From Rhodospirillales bacterium (GTDB taxonomy: Bacteria; Pseudomonadota; Alphaproteobacteria; Micavibrionales; Micavibrionaceae), in NCBI GenBank assembly GCA_023898785.1, contig CP060239.1, positions 310,001-374,000 on the forward strand: a stretch of DNA of 64,000 nt. The letters run 5' to 3'. Below are positions 1 to 8,000 of the stretch, in pieces; position 1 is the first letter of the stretch; each line of letters opens with the position of its first letter. The position numbers and the translations under genes were made by a program. The notes under the pieces were generated by a model. The model saw nothing but the letters and a program-made list of their open reading frames with translations. It was not told where the DNA came from and made no database searches.

Positions 1-66
1 GCCAGATGCGGCAATCTATACCCTCTGGAGCACAAGTGGATTGCTTCGCTACGCTCGCAATGACGG
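1..66. repeat. Family 1 palindromic repeat, cut by the window edge
   Basis: It contains 'gcggcaatctata' followed by 'ggattgcttcgctacgctcgcaatgacgg', the right half of the dispersed palindrome also seen near 7561, 10557, 28783, 33508 and 55487. Only the right arm is complete because the window starts inside it. It ends about 10 bases before the next start codon, so it forms the 5' untranslated region of the thioesterase gene. Confidence 0.75.
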
Positions 67-75
67 AGGAGGAAA

Positions 76-537
76 ATGATCTGGTTTAAAGATTATACAC
101 TCGATTATCTGGAAGGGCTGCGCAATGCCAATATGGGGACGCATATCGGGTTGGAATTTAGCGAGGTTGGTCCTGATTTCCTAAAAGGCCGGATGCCGGT
201 GGATGAGCGCACAACGCAGCCTTTCGGTATTTTGCATGGCGGAGCAAGCTGTGTGCTTTCGGAAACGCTGGGCAGCGTGGCGGCGTGGATGACGATTGAT
301 CCCGATCTTTATCGTGCTGTTGGCTTGGAAATTAATGCCAACCATGTTCGCGCCGTAACCGAAGGGCATGTGATTGGGGAATGCCGCCCGCTGCATATGG
401 GCCGGCGGACTCAGGTGTGGCAGACCGATATCACCGAAGAGGCTACTGGCAAGCGCGTGTGTATTTCACGGATTACCGTCGCGGTGATTGAACAAGGGAC
501 GTTGAGCGCGCAAAAAGAAGCTGTTCATGTCGGCTAG
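76..537 (+). CDS. PaaI/YdiI-type hotdog acyl-CoA thioesterase
   Basis: This 153-residue protein is a single hotdog domain of the family that includes 1,4-dihydroxy-2-naphthoyl-CoA thioesterase YdiI and EntH. The visible signature is QPFGILHGGASCVLSE around residues 48-63. Glu63 sits exactly where YdiI has its catalytic carboxylate, and HGG precedes it as in the family. Length matches single-domain cytosolic members that work as tetramers. GGAGGA lies just upstream of the ATG and supports this start. It is 20 bases before aroC on the same strand, so cotranscription is likely. The acyl-CoA substrate cannot be told from sequence. Confidence 0.85.
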   Translation: MIWFKDYTLDYLEGLRNANMGTHIGLEFSEVGPDFLKGRMPVDERTTQPFGILHGGASCVLSETLGSVAAWMTIDPDLYRAVGLEINANHVRAVTEGHVIGECRPLHMGRRTQVWQTDITEEATGKRVCISRITVAVIEQGTLSAQKEAVHVG

Positions 538-557
538 AGCGGGTTAGAGTAACGGCT

Positions 558-1628
558 ATGACAGGTAATCGTTTCGGAACATTATTTCAGTATACAACTT
601 TTGGTGAGAGCCACGGCCCGGCGATTGGCGTGATCGTGGACGGTGTGCCGCCCCGAATCGCGTTAACACCTGAGGATATCCAGGGATTCCTTGATCGCCG
701 CAAGCCGGGGCAATCGCGCTTTACCACGCAACGCAAAGAGGCCGATAGGGTAGAGATCCTTTCCGGCGTGTTTGAGGGCTTAACGACCGGTACGCCGATT
801 GCTCTGCTGATCCGTAACACAGACCAGAAATCCAAGGACTATGATGAGATCAAAGACAAGTTTCGTCCCGGCCATGCGGATTTTACTTATGCTGAGAAAT
901 ACGGCATTCGCGATTATCGCGGCGGCGGGCGGTCTTCGGCGCGGGAAACCGCTTGCCGGGTGGCAGCTGGGGCTGTAGCGCGTAAGGTGCTGGAGGACCA
1001 GATCGGAGGCAAGATCAAAATCCGCGCCGCTGTCGTGCAGATCGGTGAGAAAAAGATTAACCGTGATCGCTGGGGTTGGGATCAGGTGGAACAAAATCCT
1101 TTGTGGTTGCCTGATGCCGAGGCTGTACCGGAGATAGAGGCGTATCTGGACGGCATTCGCAAAAGCGGGTCTTCTGCCGGGGCGCTGGTCGAGGTGCATG
1201 CGAGCGGTATTCCCGCCGGTCTTGGCGCGCCCGTGTATGACAAGCTGGATGCGGATCTGGCCAAGGCGATGATGAGCATCAATGCGGTCAAGGCGGTGGA
1301 GATTGGCGCAGGTTTTGAGGCTGTTTCTTTGCGCGGCGAGGAAAACGCCGATGAAATCCGGTCCGACGGGTTTCAGAGCAATAATGCGGGCGGCATACTC
1401 GGCGGAATTTCTTCCGGACAGGATATTGTTGTGCGCGTCGCGTTCAAACCGACCAGCTCGATCCTTACGCCGCGCAAGACCATCGATATACACGGCGAAG
1501 AAACCGATATCATCACCAAAGGCCGCCACGATCCATGCGTCGGGATTCGCGGCGCACCTGTTTGCGAGGCGATGATGGCCTGCGTCCTCGCCGATCACTG
1601 GCTCCGCCACAAGGCCCAGTGTTTATAG
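558..1628 (+). CDS. aroC: Chorismate synthase
   Basis: It converts 5-enolpyruvylshikimate-3-phosphate to chorismate, the last shared step of aromatic amino acid and folate synthesis, using reduced FMN in the cytosol. The 356-residue length is normal. Family motifs are present in order: GESHGPAIG near residue 16, RPGHADFTY with YRGGGRSSARET near residues 103-130, and a C-terminal segment with KPTSS and GRHDPC. The start fits the conserved N terminus GNRFGTLFQYTTFGESHG. Its last six bases overlap the convergent TPR gene. Confidence 0.97.
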   Translation: MTGNRFGTLFQYTTFGESHGPAIGVIVDGVPPRIALTPEDIQGFLDRRKPGQSRFTTQRKEADRVEILSGVFEGLTTGTPIALLIRNTDQKSKDYDEIKDKFRPGHADFTYAEKYGIRDYRGGGRSSARETACRVAAGAVARKVLEDQIGGKIKIRAAVVQIGEKKINRDRWGWDQVEQNPLWLPDAEAVPEIEAYLDGIRKSGSSAGALVEVHASGIPAGLGAPVYDKLDADLAKAMMSINAVKAVEIGAGFEAVSLRGEENADEIRSDGFQSNNAGGILGGISSGQDIVVRVAFKPTSSILTPRKTIDIHGEETDIITKGRHDPCVGIRGAPVCEAMMACVLADHWLRHKAQCL

Positions 1629-2735
1629 GGCGCAGTCTTTGGCCTCGTGGCGCAGAGTAACGGTTTGCGCCGTTGCCTGTCTTATTCCGTCTGGAACATC
1701 ACCCATTTCCAAAACTGTGCGGCCATTTACGGGGGTATAAAGTTCAGGATGCGCGTAAAGGGGGTTCAGCATTGCCGGCCATGTGCGTTCTGCAAAAATA
1801 TCGCTTTCAAAACGATGAGCTAGCTCTAACATGTTTTCTACACTCTTTTCGCCGTATTGCTCTTTCAGGATTGGCAGTAGCGGTTCCTGTTCGAATTTAC
1901 ATGCGAGGAACAGAATAATTTGTGGAATGGATGCTCTATTGTTTTGCATCTGTTCCTTTATAATCTTTTGGCATGTGCTTTTATCATTTTTTAGCCATGC
2001 CACTTTGGCTAGCCCATAATATGCCGGGGAGTTATGCGGATGATGTTGGAGCGTGGTTTGTAAATAGCTCTCGGCCTTGTCGAAATTGCCACGCTGCATT
2101 TCAAGGTTGCCAAGCGAGTTGAGGGCCATCTCGTCATGCGGATGATGTTGGAGCGTGGTTTGCAAATAGCTTTCAGCCTTATCAAAATTGCCACGCTGCA
2201 TTTCAAGGTTGCCAAGCAAGTTGAGGGTTGGGGCGTTATGAGGATGATGTTGGAGCGCGGTTTGTAAATAGCTTTCTGCCTTGTCAAAATGGCCGCGCCG
2301 CATTTCAAGTTTGCCAAGTGAGTTGAGGGCATAGGTGTCATGCGGGTCTATGTTTAAAATCGATTTATATTGTGTTTCGGCGTTTCTGTCTTGTCCGAGA
2401 ACTCTGTATATATCCCCCAGTGTTTGACGTGCTTTTAAATCATCTGGGGTCAGGTCAACATGTTGTCTGAATATGGCTTCTGCGTCTTTGGTGCGGCCAT
2501 TACGGAATAACAATGATCCCATATATGTTCGGTTTTGGGGAATTTTGTGAAGGTTTTGCTCCTGATAAAGCTGGTAAGCGCGCCATAAGCCATTTTTCTC
2601 GTAATATTCTTGAAATTTTATAAACGCTTTAGCTTGTTGATTAAAAAAGGATCGGGCGGTTTCTGTGAGCGAGCAGAAGTATCGTTCCTGTCGGATATTT
2701 TGCCGTCTTCTTTGTCTATGACCCCTAATGCTCAT
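1623..2735 (-). CDS. TPR-repeat protein with nearly identical tandem units
   Basis: This 370-residue protein has no signal peptide and no enzymatic domain I recognise. The middle is a run of tetratricopeptide repeats of 34 residues; three successive units share the core KAESYLQT(A/T)LQHHPH. The C-terminal third, after about residue 250, is not repetitive. The N terminus is basic and the start has no clear ribosome site, so the true start may lie a little downstream. The upstream gap to sppA is AT-rich and divergent, so it should hold promoters for both genes. TPR proteins are usually interaction scaffolds; the partner here is unknown. Confidence 0.75.
   Translation of the reverse strand: MSIRGHRQRRRQNIRQERYFCSLTETARSFFNQQAKAFIKFQEYYEKNGLWRAYQLYQEQNLHKIPQNRTYMGSLLFRNGRTKDAEAIFRQHVDLTPDDLKARQTLGDIYRVLGQDRNAETQYKSILNIDPHDTYALNSLGKLEMRRGHFDKAESYLQTALQHHPHNAPTLNLLGNLEMQRGNFDKAESYLQTTLQHHPHDEMALNSLGNLEMQRGNFDKAESYLQTTLQHHPHNSPAYYGLAKVAWLKNDKSTCQKIIKEQMQNNRASIPQIILFLACKFEQEPLLPILKEQYGEKSVENMLELAHRFESDIFAERTWPAMLNPLYAHPELYTPVNGRTVLEMGDVPDGIRQATAQTVTLRHEAKDCAL
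2033..2338 (-). repeat. Three 102-bp tandem repeats inside the TPR gene
   Basis: The blocks at 2033-2134, 2135-2236 and 2237-2338 are almost identical at the DNA level (shared core 'atgatgttggagcg'). Each encodes one 34-residue TPR unit, so copy-number changes would keep the frame. Synonymous sites also match, which points to recent duplication or homogenisation. Confidence 0.9.
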
Positions 2736-2871
2736 TTTCTATGCCGTTATTCATTTTTGAATCTTTTTAGAATCCGCAAATCGTTATGTCAATAAAAATA
2801 AAATATCCCTATTCGTAAAAATCCTGTTCAAAAAGCTTTTCGTCATGTTTGGCGGACGGTATAGTTTTTTC

Positions 2872-4782
2872 ATGTCACGACGAAATTTTAGACAGCATCG
2901 ACCGTTTTTTTCTAACGCTATGCCGCGTGCGGTGGCACAGCCCAAAATGCAATGGAAGATTTTACCGATTCTGTGGCTGGCGCTGAAGCGTATGGCGATG
3001 GGGATTGGGTTTCTGGTTTTGCTCAATTTATTGGTTGCACTGATTGTGATGCCTGCCTTTTTGCCGAAGAAGGCTGCGGCACCTTCGCTCCCCAGTGAAA
3101 TGGTGTTGTTTATGAAGTTTGAGGACGGTTTGCGCGAGTTGCCGTCTCCGCCGAGTTTTGCCGATCCGTTTGCAGGGGCATCGAGTGCGACGGTGCATGA
3201 TATTGTCAATGCGCTGGATTATGCGCGGGAAGATGAGCGGGTAAAGGGCATTATCGCGCGGATGTATGCCGGGAATTTCGAGTTTTCTAAAATCACGGAA
3301 ATCCGCGCGGCGCTGAAACGTTTTCGTGCAACCGGGAAATTTGCGCATATCTATTCCTCTTCCTATGGTGAAGGCGGTGGCGGTTTGAGCCGGTATTATC
3401 TGGCTTCGGCTTTTGACGAGATTTGGATGCAGCCTTTGGGCGTGGTGTCGATTCCGGGCGTAGGGCTGGAGGTGCCGTTTGCACGTGGCACGCTTGATAA
3501 ACTTGGCATCAGTCCGCAATTTTTTCAGCGTAAGGAATATAAAACGGCTTATGAAAGCTTGACGAATAAGGCTATGAGTGCGCCGAACCGTGAAGAGTTG
3601 GGCGCGATTGTTAATGACATTCGTTTTGAAATGCTGGAGCAGATTCCTGCGGATCGTGGAATGAGCGAGGCGGCGTTCGAGAAGCTGGTGAATAAGGGAT
3701 TGTTTACGGCGCCGGAGGCGGAAGAAGCTGGCCTGATTACGCATGCGGATTATGGCGATGTGCTGCTGGATAATGTGGCTGAGCTTATAACCGGGGAGCG
3801 CGATGCAGACGGGCTTGAGCTGATTGATCTGAAAGATTATGGCCGGGTGATGGAAAAGAAAGCCCATGGTTTGATGGTCGGCGAGAAGGCTAAAGTGGCG
3901 CTCGTTTATGCTGTTGGGGCGATTATGCCGTCTGGAGACGGTGGCGGTTTTGGCGGTGACGGTATTGCGGCGGCTGATGAAATTGCTCCGGCGATTTTGA
4001 AGGCGTCGAAGGATGAGGATGTTGAGGTTATTGTGCTGCGGATTGATAGTCCTGGCGGATCGCCATCTGCGTCGGAGAGCATTTTGCGCGCGGTGGAAAA
4101 AGCCCGCGAGCGCGGAAAGCCGGTGATTGTGTCTATGGGTGCGACGGCGGCTTCCGGTGGATACTGGATTGCTGCGTATGCGGATAAGATTTATGCATTG
4201 CCGACGACGCTCACCGGATCGATCGGCGTTGTTGGCGGAAAATTCGCACTGGGTGATCTGTTTGGAAAATTGGGTGTGAATTGGGAAAAGATTCATTGGG
4301 GCAAGAATGCAGGTCTGTGGTCTGCCAATACGCCGTTTAGCGCGAGCGAGGCAGAGCGGATCAATGCGATGCTGGACAATGTATATGACAATTTCATTGC
4401 GCGTGTGGCCAAGGGGCGGGGCATGGAGAAGGACGCAGTGGATAAGGTTGCCGGTGGACGCGTGTGGACCGGGCGGAGAGCGCTTGAGGCCGGGCTGGTG
4501 GATGAGCTTGGCGGTTTGGAGGATGCTTTGGATTATGCGGCCGAACTGGCGAAGGTTGAAAGCCGTAAGGATTTGAATGTTGTGGTTTATCCGAAGCCGA
4601 AAACACCGCTGGAGCAGATTTTGGAATTGCTGGATACGCAAAGCGGCGTGATTTCGCAGATGGGGCGGGCGGCTGCATGGCAGGAGCGGTTCTTTGAGGC
4701 GGCGGAGCCTGCTTTGGAGTTGTTGCAGGTGCATGAAAATCCGCAAGACTATATTGTTTATGAGGCGTTGCAGATTCGCTAA
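2872..4782 (+). CDS. sppA: Signal peptide peptidase SppA, long (67K) type
   Basis: A membrane-bound serine protease that degrades cleaved signal peptides. After a basic N terminus there is one membrane segment (GIGFLVLLNLLVALIV), then two tandem S49 domains as in the E. coli long form. The catalytic pair is visible: the lysine in FQRKEYKTAYES in the first domain, and the serine in GATAASGGYWIA in the second. Several in-frame ATGs exist (2845, 2872, 2920) and none has a good ribosome site; 2872 is the best guess, giving 636 residues. It is a single-gene unit divergent from the TPR gene. Confidence 0.92.
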   Translation: MSRRNFRQHRPFFSNAMPRAVAQPKMQWKILPILWLALKRMAMGIGFLVLLNLLVALIVMPAFLPKKAAAPSLPSEMVLFMKFEDGLRELPSPPSFADPFAGASSATVHDIVNALDYAREDERVKGIIARMYAGNFEFSKITEIRAALKRFRATGKFAHIYSSSYGEGGGGLSRYYLASAFDEIWMQPLGVVSIPGVGLEVPFARGTLDKLGISPQFFQRKEYKTAYESLTNKAMSAPNREELGAIVNDIRFEMLEQIPADRGMSEAAFEKLVNKGLFTAPEAEEAGLITHADYGDVLLDNVAELITGERDADGLELIDLKDYGRVMEKKAHGLMVGEKAKVALVYAVGAIMPSGDGGGFGGDGIAAADEIAPAILKASKDEDVEVIVLRIDSPGGSPSASESILRAVEKARERGKPVIVSMGATAASGGYWIAAYADKIYALPTTLTGSIGVVGGKFALGDLFGKLGVNWEKIHWGKNAGLWSANTPFSASEAERINAMLDNVYDNFIARVAKGRGMEKDAVDKVAGGRVWTGRRALEAGLVDELGGLEDALDYAAELAKVESRKDLNVVVYPKPKTPLEQILELLDTQSGVISQMGRAAAWQERFFEAAEPALELLQVHENPQDYIVYEALQIR

Positions 4783-4873
4783 ATTCTGCGATAAACGGTC
4801 TGCAAACTACTCTCTTTGAATAGACCTGTTGCAAAAATAGGTTAATTTAGTAACAAGCCTATTTGTGAAAATA

Positions 4874-4993
4874 TTAAGAACAACCACCTTCAGATTTGAT
4901 GAAAACAGGTTGATAGTCGTCCGTGACATCCATACACATGCAAGGCGTTAAATTTTTGCCGCTCTGGGCGAATTGTACGCAAGGGGTGCTTAT
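4874..4993 (-). other. Possible 3' remnant of a small gene next to IS copy 1
   Basis: On the minus strand the frame is open from the IS edge to a TAA at 4874-4876. It would encode a Cys-rich tail containing TPCMCMDVTDDYQPVF and ending in GGCS. The IS copy begins immediately upstream at 4994. When the IS is removed on paper, the frame stays open back to the stop codon of the HAD gene at 5572, with no evident start codon. It could be a broken small gene or chance. Confidence 0.25.
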
Positions 4994-5550
4994 GCGGTCC
5001 GTAGGACAGAACACCACGGGTTTACCCGTGGATGAATGAGCCCGGAGGCGGTATGTTGTTTCCGTTATGGAAGTTATTACGACTGGGCACAGCGCTTACC
5101 GCCTCGAATATCACGTGGTTTGGGTCTGCAAATACCGCCGGAGGGTCCTGAAGCCTGGTGTCTGTGCATACGTGCACAGGGTTCTTCTCAAGCTGTGTCG
5201 AAGTATGCCCGGCGTCACGATAGAGACGATTGGCTTTGGTCAGGATCACCTGCATATGGTCATGGTGATACCCCCGAAATACGCAATAGCGTCTGTTATG
5301 GGCACGATGAAAAGCCAATCGGCGAGCGCCTTGCACAAGCGGTTTGATTTTCTTGCCAAAGTTTACTGGAAGGAAAATATTGTGTGGTCGCCGGGCTACT
5401 TCGTAAGCAGCGTAGGCGTTGATGAGCACGTTATTCGCCGTTATGTAGAACGTCAAGGACACCGGGATTCAGGTCAATTCCGCGAGGAATTGTAATGCGC
5501 AAAGCGCGGCGCAGCCCCATAGAACCACGGGTTTACCCGTGGGTATCTAT
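4994..5550 (+). mobile_element. IS200/IS605-type element, copy 1
   Basis: This 557-bp element matches copy 2 at 8001-8557 almost base for base in the opposite orientation. The ends were set by where the two copies stop matching. Each end has a subterminal hairpin, CCACGGGTTTACCCGTGG, as expected for single-strand transposition by Y1 transposases. The left end follows TTAT in both copies, which is probably the target tetranucleotide. There is no target duplication and no TnpB gene. Confidence 0.9.
5067..5495 (+). CDS. tnpA: IS200-type Y1 transposase TnpA
   Basis: This 142-residue single-domain transposase has the HUH motif in DHLHMVMVIPP and the likely nucleophilic tyrosine in VIRRYVERQ near the C terminus. 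The N-terminal strand motif EYHVVWVCKYRRR is typical of the family. It acts on the hairpin ends of its own element as single-stranded DNA. It differs from copy 2 by one residue that I can see (FGQDH here, FDQDH there), beside the HUH motif. It looks intact, so the element may be functional. Confidence 0.93.
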   Translation: MEVITTGHSAYRLEYHVVWVCKYRRRVLKPGVCAYVHRVLLKLCRSMPGVTIETIGFGQDHLHMVMVIPPKYAIASVMGTMKSQSASALHKRFDFLAKVYWKENIVWSPGYFVSSVGVDEHVIRRYVERQGHRDSGQFREEL

Positions 5551-5571
5551 AGTGGAGCTGATGTTCGCTAA

Positions 5572-6285
5572 TCACGCGGCGCGCTTTTTAAATATGCTTT
5601 CCAATATGTCGTGCATATCCTGATAGGTCATCAGGATGTGGTTCTGGCCGTAGCCTTTCTCGATGATGGCGGCGGCGGCGTTCAGACCGTATGAAAGCGG
5701 GATGATGGGGCAGGGCAGGAGTTTTTCTGCGTTTTTGACGGCGGCGACATCTTTGTGGCGGTCGCCGATATACCAGACAACATCTTCGGCGTTTAAGTTT
5801 TCTTTGATGTGATCAAGGGCTTGTAAGATCGGTTCCGGGTTGGGTTTGGATTTGCGTATGTCTTCGCGGAAAATCGTGACCGGAAAATAGTTGTCGAGAC
5901 CGAATCTTTTGACAATTTCGTCGCCGTAGCCCTTGCCCAGACCGTTGCTGACCAGTGCCATCGGTATTTCACGGGTTTTAAGGAATGAGAGTACAGAGTA
6001 AATGCCGGGGCAGGGCTCGACCAGTAATTCAACAGGTTTGCGGCGCAGTTTATGGATGGCTTTGTGGACAATAATTGATTTGGGCGGTTTGATTGGCTCA
6101 TCGGGTTTTTCGAGCAAAAGCGGCCCTTGGGCTTTGCGTTCAAAGAGCCATGTCCACAGACGGGATATCTTGAACACAATGTCATCGAGCCATTCCATGA
6201 CCCCGAGCAGGCGCGGGTTGAGATGGCGCACTGTGGTGCCATCCATGTCGAAAATTACGACGGTAGGTCTGGGAAGAGACATCAT
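5572..6285 (-). CDS. HAD-family hydrolase (phosphatase-like)
   Basis: A haloacid dehalogenase-superfamily protein of about 237 residues. Motif I is VVIFDMDGTT near the N terminus (nucleophile Asp and acid Asp), motif II is in ALVSNG, motif III is the lysine of RKSKPNPEP, and motif IV is GDRHKDV. It carries an extended helical cap between motifs I and II, rich in Lys and Pro. The reading frame extends upstream to 6318, but those residues are encoded by a dispersed repeat, so the ATG pair at 6280-6285 is preferred. The substrate is unknown; phosphoglycolate-type phosphatases share this layout. Confidence 0.82.
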   Translation of the reverse strand: MMSLPRPTVVIFDMDGTTVRHLNPRLLGVMEWLDDIVFKISRLWTWLFERKAQGPLLLEKPDEPIKPPKSIIVHKAIHKLRRKPVELLVEPCPGIYSVLSFLKTREIPMALVSNGLGKGYGDEIVKRFGLDNYFPVTIFREDIRKSKPNPEPILQALDHIKENLNAEDVVWYIGDRHKDVAAVKNAEKLLPCPIIPLSYGLNAAAAIIEKGYGQNHILMTYQDMHDILESIFKKRAA

Positions 6286-6292
6286 GAGATTT

Positions 6293-6325
6293 AACCACAG
6301 ATGGACACGGATAAACACAGATTTT
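6293..6325. repeat. Family 3 repeat fragment
   Basis: The segment 'accacagatggacacgg' with 'ataaacacag' belongs to a family also seen at 12343-12506 and 51577-51640. It lies immediately upstream of the HAD gene and creates a false N-terminal extension in that frame. Confidence 0.55.
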
Positions 6326-6375
6326 CTGTTTTTTTCATTGTTTTTCGTTCTTTTATTCAGGGATTAGACACGCCC

Positions 6376-6606
6376 TCAAGGGGGAGGATGGAGTGTTTTT
6401 ATGAATGCGGCCTGGCGGCGTAAAAGCTTGCGCAGTTCTTGCATATCGGCGGTGTATAGGCCGGATTTTAGGGCGTTTTGTGAGACTGCTGCTTTGCCTT
6501 CGGGCGTTTTGGGGCCGGTGGCTTGGTTAAATGGACGGTTCTTCAGGCAGTTTTCGGCCTGGGCTTTACGGCGTTTTTCCGGCCATGGGCGGCGGGTTTG
6601 TGTCAT
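6376..6606 (-). CDS. Small conserved hypothetical with a GPKTPEGK motif
   Basis: A basic 76-residue protein with the segment GPKTPEGKAAVSQNALKSG. I recall this kind of motif from short accessory proteins in many proteobacteria, often near mobile elements. No function is established that I know of. It follows the 122-residue gene at 6717 on the same strand, with a family 2 repeat in the 110-bp gap, so the two probably form a unit that was later split by the repeat. Confidence 0.6.
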   Translation of the reverse strand: MTQTRRPWPEKRRKAQAENCLKNRPFNQATGPKTPEGKAAVSQNALKSGLYTADMQELRKLLRRQAAFIKTLHPPP

Positions 6607-6613
6607 TTTAATA

Positions 6614-6688
6614 TCCCCTCACCCCAACCCTCTCCCCGAGGGAGAGGGGGTAAAGGAGGGTGGCATCTCTCTCGAGGGAGAAGGGGTA
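6614..6688. repeat. Family 2 repeat copy
   Basis: The run 'cccctcaccccaaccctctccc' and 'gggagaggggg' forms a strong stem, followed by a second stem from 'tctctctcgagggagaagggg'. The same outer motifs occur inside lipB at 27169-27251. Here it occupies the gap between two small same-strand genes. Confidence 0.8.
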
Positions 6689-6716
6689 ATGCGTTGTTTT
6701 GTATATTTTTTTCGAG

Positions 6717-7085
6717 TTAATCATTTTGTTTTTCGATTTTGCGGGGGTAGGGGGCGGTGTTGAGCGCGTTGAGCGTGCTCATGTAGTCGATTGCGGCTTT
6801 TGATTTTACCGTATCGGTGCATTGTTTTTGGATGCGCAGGGCAAAATGCATCCATTGCTGGACGGTTTCGGGAGAGCGGGAGTCGAACCGGCCTGCGACT
6901 TTCTGGTCGAGGATGGCGGTGAAAAGCCGGTCGAGGATTTCGGCCTGGCGGGCAAGCAGGGCAGGATCGTAGCCGCTGATCAGCAGGGGATCGTCCAGCG
7001 CGTCTTTGAGAGCGGCGATGGCTTGGGGTGTTTCTTCAGGCGGTGTTTGGTATTTCTGTCGAAGTTTTTCTAGTTCAATATCCAT
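6717..7085 (-). CDS. Conserved hypothetical protein, 122 residues
   Basis: I do not recognise a domain. The protein is predicted helical and polar, with no membrane segment or signal peptide. It starts MDIELEKLRQKYQTPP and holds a central segment, LLARQAEILDRLFTAILDQK. It heads a possible two-gene unit with the GPKTPEGK protein. A strong sigma70-like promoter sits directly upstream. Its -10 box ends seven bases before the ATG, so the message would be leaderless if this start is right; no ribosome site is seen. Confidence 0.6.
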   Translation of the reverse strand: MDIELEKLRQKYQTPPEETPQAIAALKDALDDPLLISGYDPALLARQAEILDRLFTAILDQKVAGRFDSRSPETVQQWMHFALRIQKQCTDTVKSKAAIDYMSTLNALNTAPYPRKIEKQND

Positions 7086-7121
7086 GAGGGGTATAATAGG
7101 ATATTATTCCTATTTTGTCAA
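7085..7121 (-). promoter_or_regulatory. Sigma70-like promoter with a palindromic operator in the spacer
   Basis: On the minus strand TTGACA (7116-7121) is separated by exactly 17 bases from TATTAT (7093-7098). The spacer and -10 region form a perfect 7-bp inverted repeat, AATAGGA-N6-TCCTATT, at 7095-7114. A dimeric repressor bound there would block RNA polymerase. The expected transcription start coincides with the ATG of the 122-residue gene. Confidence 0.7.
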
Positions 7122-7129
7122 GGGGGTTT

Positions 7130-7255
7130 TTAAACGCGGAGGGGCGGAGGCACGGAGGGGTTGGATTGCTTCCCCCGGATCAAGTCCTGGGCCGCAATGA
7201 CGAAAAAGATAGTTTGTTATTGCGAGGAGGGGCATGGCCCCGACGCGGCAATCTA
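7130..7255. repeat. Family 3 fragment followed by two family 1 fragments
   Basis: The stretch 'aaacgcggaggggcggaggcacgg' is family 3-like. It is followed by 'ggattgcttcccccggatc...gccgcaatgacg' and then 'attgcgaggagg...gacgcggcaatcta', which are family 1 arms. The last bases supply the stop codon of the GIY-YIG gene. Confidence 0.7.
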
Positions 7256-7543
7256 TGATGTTATGTTGTCGTATAGATCGTTCCATTCAGGATTGATGCT
7301 TTTGATCAGATCGATTTTCTTTTTTCTTGATCCGCCTTTGATTTGCTTTTCTCTGGCAATGGCGTTTTCCATGTCGTCGAAGATTTCGAAATAAACAAGG
7401 GTTTTGCAATCGTATTTGGCTGTGAAGCCTTTGGTGATTTCGTTTTTATGTTCGTAGATGCGTTTGGGAAGGTTTGAGGTGACGCCAGTGTAAAGAGTGC
7501 CGTTCTTGTGGTTGGTGAGGATGTAAATGGCGAGGCGTTTCAT
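7253..7543 (-). CDS. GIY-YIG domain protein (UPF0213-like)
   Basis: This 96-residue protein consists only of a GIY-YIG nuclease fold. The signature strands are IYILTNHKNGTLYTGVTSN, with the tyrosines in the YIL and LYTGV positions. The conserved Arg and Glu follow in KRIYEHK and in YFEIFDDMENAIAREKQIKG. Such stand-alone proteins are common and spread horizontally; their in vivo role is mostly unknown. Its stop codon lies in a family 1 repeat arm, so the C terminus may have been redefined by repeat insertion. Confidence 0.85.
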   Translation of the reverse strand: MKRLAIYILTNHKNGTLYTGVTSNLPKRIYEHKNEITKGFTAKYDCKTLVYFEIFDDMENAIAREKQIKGGSRKKKIDLIKSINPEWNDLYDNITS

Positions 7544-7560
7544 GGGAGTGATTTTAACGC

Positions 7561-7646
7561 GTCATTGCGAGGAAGGCTATAGGCCTGACGAAGCAATCTA
7601 TAAATGGATTGCCGCGTCGGCGTTTCACGCCTCCTCGCAATGACGG
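7561..7646. repeat. Family 1 palindromic repeat, full copy
   Basis: The element runs from GTCATTGCGAGG to CCTCGCAATGACGG with internal arms 'gacgaagcaatc' and 'ggattgccgcgtc'. It is a good reference copy for the family. It lies upstream of the GIY-YIG gene. Confidence 0.85.
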
Positions 7647-8000
7647 AGGTAAGATTTATTGATACTGGTCTGTGGGTACGTAATAACGTAATTTTATTGC
7701 TACGCTTTTTCCGGCTTTGAAGGTTTTTTTGTGTAAGGGATTATAAGCCCGCTATCAATTAATACAGAAGTTTCATGGCACTTAGAGCAAAATAATGTTC
7801 GTCTGATTTGTAACCTTGGTATCCTTGCAAAAAAACTTGTCTGCTTTTGCAATGAGGGCATCTTAGTTTTATCCATTGAAAATATGTTGATTGGAATTTT
7901 TCGGATGTCTTTTTGCCATAGAAGAATATTAAGTAATAAGCACAGGCCAATAGAATTAACGTTAGTGGCGCAACATCTGTGAATATGAGGGCTAGTAGTA

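Noticed and set aside
780..1610. Long minus-strand frame opposite aroC (276 codons)
   Set aside because: It is the antisense shadow of a clearly identified chorismate synthase and has Arg/His-rich composition with no motif.
3028..4746. 572-codon minus-strand frame opposite sppA
   Set aside because: SppA on the plus strand has all family motifs. The opposite frame is Arg/His/Gln-rich, as expected from antisense of such a gene.
5022..5462. 146-codon frame antisense to the transposase, present in both IS copies
   Set aside because: It is conserved only because the element is duplicated. It has no ribosome site or domain and lies fully opposite TnpA.
6286..6318. N-terminal extension of the HAD protein (MFIRVHLWLNL)
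   Set aside because: It is translated from a family 3 repeat, and the conserved protein starts at the ATG pair at 6280-6285.
7561..7646. CRISPR-like repeat array from the many similar palindromes
   Set aside because: Copies are tens of kilobases apart and palindromic, with no regular spacers and no cas genes.
5551..8000. Composite transposon formed by IS copies 1 and 2
   Set aside because: IS200/IS605-type elements move as single strands and do not normally mobilise the DNA between inverted copies. Copy 2 interrupts a resident gene, so the patch was probably there before.
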